The notes under the pieces were generated by a model, which ran no database searches, had not been told where the DNA came from, and saw nothing but the letters and a program-made list of their open reading frames with translations. 49,095 bases of DNA from Marivivens sp. (GTDB lineage: Bacteria > Pseudomonadota > Alphaproteobacteria > Rhodobacterales > Rhodobacteraceae): contig JAURFB010000009.1 of the NCBI GenBank assembly GCA_030827165.1, positions 1 to 49,095 of the forward strand, in the 5' to 3' direction. How positions within the stretch are numbered: position 1 is the first letter of the stretch; each line of letters opens with the position of its first letter. The position numbers were made by a program, and so were the translations under genes. Below are positions 42,708-49,095 of this stretch, one piece after another.

Positions 42708-43994
42708 CTATTCGGCCGCGATAGCCCCCGAGCGGCTTTTGATACGGTCCTCGATTTCCTCGCGGAAATTGCGGATCAGGCCTTGGATCGGCCAGGCGGC
42801 TGCGTCGCCCAAGGCACAGATCGTGTGGCCTTCGACCTGCTTGGTCACGTCCCACAGCATGTCGATTTCCTCGAGCGAGGCGTCGCCCTTCACCAGCCGC
42901 TCCATCACCCGCATCATCCAGCCGGTGCCTTCACGGCACGGTGTGCACTGGCCGCAGCTCTCGTGCTTGTAGAACTTCGACAGGCGCCAGATCGCCTTCA
43001 CGATGTCGACCGACTTGTCCATGACGATCACGGCGGCGGTGCCAAGGCCCGAGCCAAGTTCGCCGCGCAGGTAATCGAAATCCATGATCGCGTCGCGCAT
43101 TTTTTCGCCGCGCACCACCGGCACCGACGAGCCGCCGGGAATGACACCCAGAAGGTTGTCCCAGCCTCCACGAATGCCGCCGCAGTGCTTTTCGATCAGC
43201 TCTTCGAAGGTGATCGACATGGATTCTTCGACGACGCAGGGGTTGTTCACATGGCCCGAGATCGCAAAAAGCTTGGTGCCGGCATTGTTCTGGCGTCCAA
43301 AGCCCGCGAACCACGCCGCGCCACGGCGCAGGATCGTCGGGGCGACGGCAATGGATTCCACGTTGTTCACCGTGGTCGGGCACCCATAAAGGCCCGAACC
43401 GGCCGGGAACGGCGGCTTCATCCGCGGCATCCCCTTCTTGCCTTCAAGGCTTTCCAGAAGCGCGGTTTCTTCGCCGCAGATATAGGCGCCGGCGCCGTGG
43501 TGCAGGAAGAGATCGAAATCCCAGCCCGACTTGGCGGCGTTCTTGCCCAGAAGGCCGGCATCATAGCATTCGTCGATCGCCGCCTGCAGCGCCTCGCGCT
43601 CGCGGATGTATTCGCCGCGGATGTAGATATAGCAGGCGTGCGCATTCATCGCGAAAGAGGCAATGAGCGCGCCCTCGATCAGCGTATGGGGATCGTGGCG
43701 CATGATCTCGCGGTCTTTGCAGGTGCCCGGCTCCGACTCGTCTGCGTTGATGACGAGATAGGCGGGGCGGCCATCGCTTTCCTTGGGCATGAACGACCAT
43801 TTGAGGCCAGTGGGGAAGCCCGCGCCGCCACGGCCACGCAGACCCGAGGCCTTCATCTCGTTCACGATCCAGTCGCGGCCCTTCTTGATGATGCCAGCGG
43901 TGCCGTCCCAATGGCCTCGGGCGATCGCGCCTTTCAGCGAGCGATCGTGCATCCCGTAGATATTGGTGAAGATACGGTCCTGATCCTTGAGCAT
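42708..43994 (-). CDS. nuoF: NADH-quinone oxidoreductase subunit F
   Basis: NuoF binds NADH and FMN and carries cluster N3. The 428-residue protein has the NADH/FMN-binding [16 protein letters not shown] (about 62-77), the FMN site [20 protein letters not shown], and the 4Fe-4S ligands [12 protein letters not shown] plus the distant Cys in [11 protein letters not shown] at 43994 gives the normal length; upstream in-frame codons belong to the DUF5337 gene's opposite frame. A terminator-like hairpin follows the stop. Confidence 0.96.
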   Translation of the reverse strand: MLKDQDRIFTNIYGMHDRSLKGAIARGHWDGTAGIIKKGRDWIVNEMKASGLRGRGGAGFPTGLKWSFMPKESDGRPAYLVINADESEPGTCKDREIMRHDPHTLIEGALIASFAMNAHACYIYIRGEYIREREALQAAIDECYDAGLLGKNAAKSGWDFDLFLHHGAGAYICGEETALLESLEGKKGMPRMKPPFPAGSGLYGCPTTVNNVESIAVAPTILRRGAAWFAGFGRQNNAGTKLFAISGHVNNPCVVEESMSITFEELIEKHCGGIRGGWDNLLGVIPGGSSVPVVRGEKMRDAIMDFDYLRGELGSGLGTAAVIVMDKSVDIVKAIWRLSKFYKHESCGQCTPCREGTGWMMRVMERLVKGDASLEEIDMLWDVTKQVEGHTICALGDAAAWPIQGLIRNFREEIEDRIKSRSGAIAAE

Positions 43995-43998
43995 GGGC

Positions 43999-44223
43999 TC
44001 ACCTTTTTCCGGTCTGGCGCGCGCGCCAAAGTGCAAATGTCGAAAAGAGCGCCCAGCCAAAACCGGCGAGCGCGAAAAGATCGAAAAGCGCGCGGGTGCG
44101 ATTGCTCCAGCCGAACTTCGATCCAAGTATTGTCATCACGATCCAGAACACACCCGTGCCCGCCAGCACCAGCGCGGTGCGCCGTCCTGCCTTGGCCGAA
44201 TGTGCTGTGCTCTGGTCACTCAT
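43999..44223 (-). CDS. DUF5337-type small two-TM protein in the nuo operon
   Basis: A 74-residue membrane protein with two helices (about 14-34 and 44-65) joined by a short polar turn [15 protein letters not shown], and a basic C-terminus. It matches the small family I know as DUF5337, found between nuoE and nuoF in Rhodobacterales. It is spaced nine bases from nuoE and four from nuoF. No function is established; it may be an accessory or assembly protein for complex I. Confidence 0.8.
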   Translation of the reverse strand: MSDQSTAHSAKAGRRTALVLAGTGVFWIVMTILGSKFGWSNRTRALFDLFALAGFGWALFSTFALWRARQTGKR

Positions 44224-44232
44224 CTAATTGCC

Positions 44233-45099
44233 CTACTTCGCCTCGGCCTTCTTGGCCTTGGGGGCCGCCTTCTTGGCTGCAGGCTTTTTCGCAGCCGGTT
44301 TCTTCTCGGCCTTCGGCTCGGCGGTTTTCGGCGCGGCTTTCTTGGCGGCAGCTTTCGGTGCGGCTTTCTTGGCGGCGGGCTTTTTGGCGGTCTTGCCAAG
44401 CCACGGGGTCAGCAGCGGAATCTCGGTCCCGTCGATCCGTTTGACCGTATCGCCGATGTCGGTCGCAAGCTGGACGCTCGCGTTAAACTGGGTGCGGCCA
44501 CTTTCATGGGCAGTGAGCGAGGTCAGGCCCTTCAAGGGCTCGGCGGCATAGCGGCCGTTTTGCGGGCCCGGCGTCGGCACGCGGCCGGCAGCCAGCTCGT
44601 CGATGATCCAGGCCAGTTTCTCGGCGGTCAGATCCTCGTAATAATCCTTGCCGATCTGGGCCATCGGCGCGTTGGCACAAGAGCCGAGGCATTCGACCTC
44701 TTCCCAAGAGAACTTGCCGTCCGTCGAAAGGGCGTGCGCGTTGGCGGCGATCTTGTCCTTGCAGACGGCGATCAGATTCTCGGCTCCGCAGATCATGCAC
44801 GACAGCGTGCCGCAGACCTGAATATGACCGACCGAACCGACCGGCTGAAGCTGGAACATGAAATAGAACGAGGCAACCTCGAGCGCCCGGATATGCGCCA
44901 TGCCAAGCATATCGGCGACAGCCTCGATCGCGGGGCGGGTCAGCCAGCCTTCCTGCTCTTGCGCCCGCCACAGAAGCGGGATGATCGCCGAGGCCTGACG
45001 ACCTTCGGGAAATTTGGTCATCTGCGCTTCGGCCCAAGCCTTGTTGGCGGGGGTGAAGGCAAAGCTTGCGGGTTGGTCGTGGTGCAGGCGACGGAGCAT
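44233..45099 (-). CDS. nuoE: NADH-quinone oxidoreductase subunit E with a histone-like tail
   Basis: NuoE carries the 2Fe-2S cluster N1a beside the flavin. The thioredoxin-like domain (about 1-180) has the ligands CGTLSC (with MICGAEN after it) and CLGSC. The total length of 288 is far above the 166 of E. coli because of a C-terminal extension (from about 215) made of Ala/Lys/Pro repeats such as [20 protein letters not shown], resembling histone H1. A C-terminal extension on NuoE is also known in Rhodobacter capsulatus. Start overlaps the nuoD stop by one base (TAATG). Confidence 0.93.
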   Translation of the reverse strand: MLRRLHHDQPASFAFTPANKAWAEAQMTKFPEGRQASAIIPLLWRAQEQEGWLTRPAIEAVADMLGMAHIRALEVASFYFMFQLQPVGSVGHIQVCGTLSCMICGAENLIAVCKDKIAANAHALSTDGKFSWEEVECLGSCANAPMAQIGKDYYEDLTAEKLAWIIDELAAGRVPTPGPQNGRYAAEPLKGLTSLTAHESGRTQFNASVQLATDIGDTVKRIDGTEIPLLTPWLGKTAKKPAAKKAAPKAAAKKAAPKTAEPKAEKKPAAKKPAAKKAAPKAKKAEAK

Positions 45100-46316
45100 T
45101 AGCGGTCAATCTCTCCAAAAACGACGTCCATCGAGCCGATGATGGCGGCGACGTCGGCAAGTTGGTGGCCGGTGGCCATATGGTCCATGGCCTGAAGGTG
45201 CAGATACCCCGGCGCGCGCAGCTTGGCGCGGTAGGGTTTGTTGGTGCCGTCGGCCACAAGATAGACGCCAAATTCGCCTTTTGGCGCTTCGACAGCGGCA
45301 TAAACCTCGCCGGCGGGAACGTGGAAGCCCTCGGTATAAAGCTTGAAGTGATGGATCAGGCTTTCCATCGAGGTTTTCATATCGCCGCGCTTGGGCGGGG
45401 CCAGCTTGCCTCGGGTCAGAACCTCGCCCTGCCCTTCGGGGGCGCGAAGCTTGGCGATGGCCTGTTTGATGATCGAGGTCGACTGGCGCATTTCTTCCAT
45501 GCGGCACAGGTAACGATCATAGCAATCGCCGTTCTTGCCAACCGGGATCTGGAAGTCGAACTCGTTATAGCACTCGTAGGGCTGGGCGCGGCGCAAGTCC
45601 CAGGCAAGGCCCGAACCGCGCACCATGACGCCGGAGAAGCCCCATTCCTTGATGTCCTCTTCGGTGACGACGCCGATATCGGCATTGCGCTGCTTGAAGA
45701 TGCGGTTCTCGGTCAGGAGGCCGTCGATATCGTCGAGAACTTTCGGGAACTCATTGGCCCATGTCTCGATATCGTCGATCAGCGCCGGTGGCAGGTCTTG
45801 GTGAACCCCGCCGGGGCGGAAATAGGCGGCGTGAAGACGGGCGCCACAGGCCCGCTCGTAGAACACCATGAGCTTTTCGCGCTCTTCAAAGCCCCAGAGC
45901 GGCGGGGTCAGCGCGCCGACGTCCATCGCTTGCGTGGTGACGTTGAGAAGGTGGTTCAGTACGCGGCCAATCTCGGAATAGAGAACGCGGATCAGCGAAG
46001 CGCGGCGCGGCACTTCGGTTCCGGTCAGCTTTTCGATGGCCAGGCACCAGGCGTGTTCCTGGTTCATCGGCGCCACATAGTCGAGGCGGTCGAAATACGG
46101 CAGGTTCTGCAGGTAGGTCCGGCTTTCCATCAGCTTTTCTGTGCCGCGGTGAAGTAGGCCGATATGCGGATCGCACCGCTCGACGATCTCGCCGTCAAGC
46201 TCGAGCACGAGGCGCAGAACGCCGTGTGCCGCCGGGTGCTGCGGCCCGAAGTTGATGTTGAAGTTGCGGATCTTCTGTTCGCCCGTCTGAGCGTCGTTGA
46301 AGTTGCCGTCCATCAT
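45099..46316 (-). CDS. nuoD: NADH-quinone oxidoreductase subunit D
   Basis: The 405-residue, 49-kDa-type subunit forms the quinone-binding pocket with NuoB. Present are [20 protein letters not shown] (about 21-40, with the quinone-contacting His), [14 protein letters not shown]-like block (here [14 protein letters not shown]), [15 protein letters not shown] and the C-terminal [12 protein letters not shown]. It is not fused to NuoC. ATG 46316 overlaps the sulfotransferase stop by four bases (ATGA); the next ATG, at 46313, is in frame too. Its translation is therefore coupled to a gene unrelated to complex I. Confidence 0.96.
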   Translation of the reverse strand: MMDGNFNDAQTGEQKIRNFNINFGPQHPAAHGVLRLVLELDGEIVERCDPHIGLLHRGTEKLMESRTYLQNLPYFDRLDYVAPMNQEHAWCLAIEKLTGTEVPRRASLIRVLYSEIGRVLNHLLNVTTQAMDVGALTPPLWGFEEREKLMVFYERACGARLHAAYFRPGGVHQDLPPALIDDIETWANEFPKVLDDIDGLLTENRIFKQRNADIGVVTEEDIKEWGFSGVMVRGSGLAWDLRRAQPYECYNEFDFQIPVGKNGDCYDRYLCRMEEMRQSTSIIKQAIAKLRAPEGQGEVLTRGKLAPPKRGDMKTSMESLIHHFKLYTEGFHVPAGEVYAAVEAPKGEFGVYLVADGTNKPYRAKLRAPGYLHLQAMDHMATGHQLADVAAIIGSMDVVFGEIDR

Positions 46317-47161
46317 CTTGCACCCATCATATTGGCCTGCCACGCCTCGGGCAGCGACCCGAGCCTTTCGGCAGCAAATTCATACTGCGGCGCGAGATAG
46401 GCCCGCGCCCGCATCTTCTGGTCTTCGGTCATGTCCAGGCAAACGCCCTCATGCACCCGCCGGTCGAATTTTGCCTCGACGGCGTCAATGCCGATAAAGG
46501 CACAAAGCCGGTCGATCTGGCTTTGGCTGAAGAGCGTTTCATAAAACGCCAGAAACAGCCGTGACGGATCAATTGCGGCATCGAGCCGGGCAATGATCGA
46601 GCGATAATCGCCCCGGTCTTCGATACCGAGTTCTTCACCGCGAAGAAAGCGCTTCAGCTTGCGATCGGCAACCTCGCGGAGATCCCCGGCGTCACCACCG
46701 CGCCCCTTGGCAATCATACGGATATGGCTCCAGAGGCGTTCCACCGGATCGCGAAGGAGATAGATGAAACGCACATCGGGAAGCAGTTGCGCCATAGATC
46801 TGAGCCGCTCGACCGGCAGAAGGCTATAGGCAGGCGTCACGTCGACCATGACCGGCTTGGCGCCTGCCGCGGCAGTCATATAGTCCAGATAGGCCCGATC
46901 CGACGGAGCGTCCAGGACATCCAGCCAGCGATCCAGACTGGCGATCGTTTCGCGCGGAGCCTGGTTTCTGACGAGCTTCTGGCGGCGTTCCAAAACTCTT
47001 TGCCGGGTTCCGTCCATCTTGCCGGTCTCGACCGCGTCGAAAAAGTGCAGCTCCTTGATCACCGGCGTAAAGCACGCAGGATGATCTTCCAGATAGCGAT
47101 AGAGCCAGCTGGTCCCTGCTTTGGTCGCGCCAACGCAGAATAGGAGAGTGGGAACGTTCAT
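46313..47161 (-). CDS. PAPS-type sulfotransferase between nuoC and nuoD
   Basis: A 282-residue cytosolic sulfotransferase-domain protein. The 5'-phosphosulfate loop is [20 protein letters not shown] (about 8-27) and the 3'-phosphate site [17 protein letters not shown] (about 130-146). KELHFFD downstream of the P-loop is also typical of bacterial members. It would transfer sulfate from PAPS to an unknown hydroxyl or amine acceptor. It is embedded in the nuo array: seven bases after a small membrane protein gene and overlapping nuoD by ATGA. It is not a complex I subunit in any system I know. ATG 47161 is chosen; the longer frame to 47239 overlaps the upstream gene. Confidence 0.85.
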   Translation of the reverse strand: MNVPTLLFCVGATKAGTSWLYRYLEDHPACFTPVIKELHFFDAVETGKMDGTRQRVLERRQKLVRNQAPRETIASLDRWLDVLDAPSDRAYLDYMTAAAGAKPVMVDVTPAYSLLPVERLRSMAQLLPDVRFIYLLRDPVERLWSHIRMIAKGRGGDAGDLREVADRKLKRFLRGEELGIEDRGDYRSIIARLDAAIDPSRLFLAFYETLFSQSQIDRLCAFIGIDAVEAKFDRRVHEGVCLDMTEDQKMRARAYLAPQYEFAAERLGSLPEAWQANMMGAR

Positions 47162-47168
47162 TGCCCGC

Positions 47169-47390
47169 CTATTCCTTCGTTTCCTCGCGGAACGACACGA
47201 CCCACAGAAGCAAGAGTGCGCAGGGCGGGAAGATCGCAAAGAACGAGATCCACGCCGGAATCCCGTGGCGCGGCAGAAGTCGCCAGAACGGGATCACCAG
47301 CGCGGCGGCAAGAGCCAGAAGGATCAGGATCCCGAACTGGCCGTGACCGGCGAAGTGATGCCCCCCGGCGAAGGACTCGTGGTAGCGCAT
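47169..47390 (-). CDS. 73-residue two-TM protein between nuoC and the sulfotransferase
   Basis: A small membrane protein with two helices (about 20-37 and 47-66) and a His/Gly-rich N-terminus (SFAGGHHFAGHGQFG). The part FWRLLPRHGIPAWISFFAIFPPCALLLLW, seen in pieces as FWRLLPRHGIP and WISFFAIFPP, resembles a motif common in short DUF805-like membrane proteins (F-W-x-I/L ... G-x-x-x-W-x-x-L-x-x-I-P). It starts four bases after nuoC and ends seven before the sulfotransferase gene. No function is known. The first ATG consistent with operon spacing is 47390. Confidence 0.7.
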   Translation of the reverse strand: MRYHESFAGGHHFAGHGQFGILILLALAAALVIPFWRLLPRHGIPAWISFFAIFPPCALLLLWVVSFREETKE

Positions 47391-47394
47391 CGTG

Positions 47395-47997
47395 TCAGGC
47401 CCCCTTCTTCTCGTCGCCCGGAAGGATGTATTCGGCCCCTTCCCAAGGCGACATGAAATCGAACTGGCGATATTCCTGCACCAGAGAAACAGGCTCGTAA
47501 ACGACGCGCTTTTGCGCTTCGTCATAACGGACTTCGGTATAGCCCGTGGTCGGGAAATCCTTGCGCAGCGGATGGCCGCGGAAACCATAGTCGGTCAGGA
47601 TCCGGCGCAGGTCGGGGTGGCCCGAGAAGAGAATCCCGAACATATCGAACACTTCACGCTCAAACCAGTTGGCCGAGGGGTGAACGTCGATGATCGAGGG
47701 GACCATCTCGTCCTCGCGGATCGAAACCCGCAGGCGAATGCGCTGGTTCCTATACATCGACAGGAAGTGGTAAACCACGTCGAACCGCTTGGTGCGGCCC
47801 GGATGATCGACCGCCGTAATATCGACAAGGGTCGAGAACTTGCAGGAGCTGTCGTTCAGCAGAAACTCGACGAAGGGCATCAGCTTGTTCAGCGAGACGT
47901 CGACGGTCAGCTCGCCAAAAGCGACGTCTTGGCTCATGACGCAGTCGTGCCGCTTGAGTTCGAGAAGGGCGCCAAGTTCTTTCAGGGCTTCGGACAT
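47395..47997 (-). CDS. nuoC: NADH-quinone oxidoreductase subunit C
   Basis: The 200-residue 30-kDa subunit of the peripheral arm. The conserved block [28 protein letters not shown] is split as [20 protein letters not shown] (about 115-134) and [34 protein letters not shown] is also typical. It is separate from NuoD, as in most alphaproteobacteria. ATG 47997 follows the nuoB stop by eight bases. Confidence 0.96.
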   Translation of the reverse strand: MSEALKELGALLELKRHDCVMSQDVAFGELTVDVSLNKLMPFVEFLLNDSSCKFSTLVDITAVDHPGRTKRFDVVYHFLSMYRNQRIRLRVSIREDEMVPSIIDVHPSANWFEREVFDMFGILFSGHPDLRRILTDYGFRGHPLRKDFPTTGYTEVRYDEAQKRVVYEPVSLVQEYRQFDFMSPWEGAEYILPGDEKKGA

Positions 47998-48005
47998 GGG
48001 CGCTC

Positions 48006-48895
<890 letters not shown>

Positions 48896-48954
48896 GGTGG
48901 TTCCTTTCAAGACGAGCGGCGCCAGAAATACAGCGCGCCAAAAACCTTGGGATG

Positions 48955-48983
48955 GCTTTACCCCTGCCGTGGGAGAGGGTCAA
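48955..48983 (-). promoter_or_regulatory. Candidate sigma-70-type promoter of the nuo operon
   Basis: On the minus strand TTGACC (48983-48978) is followed after exactly 17 bases by TAAAGC (48960-48955). This lies about 60 bases before the nuoA start in the only sizeable gap at the head of the array. The -35 is near consensus, the -10 weaker. Confidence 0.5.
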
Positions 48984-49029
48984 CCAACGCCAGCGGAATG
49001 TTGGCGCTTTTTCGAGCAGAAAAAGAAGG

Positions 49030-49095
49030 TCAGCCCTTCACCCAACTCGGTTTGCGCTTTTCAAAGAAGGCGTCGATCCCCTCGGCGGCCTCGCC
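49030..49095 (-). CDS. Enoyl-CoA hydratase/isomerase-like protein, last 21 residues (partial)
   Basis: Reading from the right edge on the minus strand gives GEAAEGIDAFFEKRKPSWVK followed by Gly and TGA (49030-49032). The pattern S/G-x-x-x-x-E-G-I-x-A-F-x-E-K-R-x-P-x-W/F is the standard C-terminus of crotonase-family enoyl-CoA hydratases. The rest lies outside the window. It ends about 135 bases before nuoA in the same direction, so readthrough into nuo is possible. Confidence 0.75.
   Translation of the reverse strand, partial: GEAAEGIDAFFEKRKPSWVKG

Overview
The window looks like chromosome from a high-GC alphaproteobacterium, most likely a Rhodobacterales (Roseobacter/Rhodobacter/Paracoccus-like) species. 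Three things point there: the proteobacterial NDH-1 operon nuoA-N interspersed with small extra genes including DUF5337- and DUF5333-like proteins; the run pyrE, cyclase, dnaB, alr, mlaEF, radA, cvpA, purF; and a stand-alone BioY with a monofunctional BirA. This is taxonomic inference from gene families and order; no rRNA or tRNA gene was seen.

Layout. (1) 1-1105 is an accessory edge: the tail of an IS3-type transposase and an AT-rich orphan HEPN-like gene. (2) 1106-11329 is a plus-strand housekeeping run: pyrE, a DUF4242/class III cyclase fusion, dnaB, alr, an MlaE/MlaF lipid-transport pair, a small 4-TM protein, a PqiA-like protein, radA, cvpA and purF. (3) 11330-13374 is a small insert: an AT-rich unknown gene abutting the purF stop, DUF1801, DUF1284 and convergent bioY. 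(4) 13519-16878 holds an SDR, surE, pcm and a degenerate LysM/M23 NlpD-like lipoprotein. (5) 16875-19409, minus strand, holds tatA-tatB-tatC and a DUF815 ATPase. (6) 19641-27159 is a mixed region: WYL regulator, orphan ABC ATPase, SDR, Hint-domain protein, a tandem universal stress protein interrupted by an in-frame amber codon, prfC, and two small putative regulatory genes. (7) 27160-28641 is an RhlE-type DEAD-box helicase. (8) 28674-48895, minus strand, is one very long co-directional array: nuoA-N followed without a real break by birA, coaX and rnj. (9) The right edge has the last codons of an enoyl-CoA hydratase-like gene.

How the genes work together. The nuo array encodes all 14 core subunits of proton-pumping NADH:ubiquinone oxidoreductase. 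Six extra genes are packed among them: a 73-aa two-TM protein, a PAPS-type sulfotransferase (between nuoC and nuoD), DUF5337, DUF5333, a cysteine-free carboxymuconolactone-decarboxylase-fold protein (between nuoI and nuoJ) and a 31-residue one-TM microprotein (between nuoJ and nuoK). Several start and stop codons overlap by 1-4 bases, so translation is probably coupled. A hairpin with a T-run after nuoF may set a partial stop inside the operon. birA, coaX and rnj at its tail tie cofactor metabolism and RNA turnover to respiratory transcription. Elsewhere, surE-pcm-nlpD and tatABC are classic operons.

The most interesting items are the accessory genes inside nuo (above all the sulfotransferase and the microprotein), the amber-interrupted stress protein, the perfect palindrome against the prfC start codon, the DUF4242-cyclase fusion, the MlaEF/4-TM/PqiA group without an MCE protein, and two AT-rich acquired genes of unknown role.
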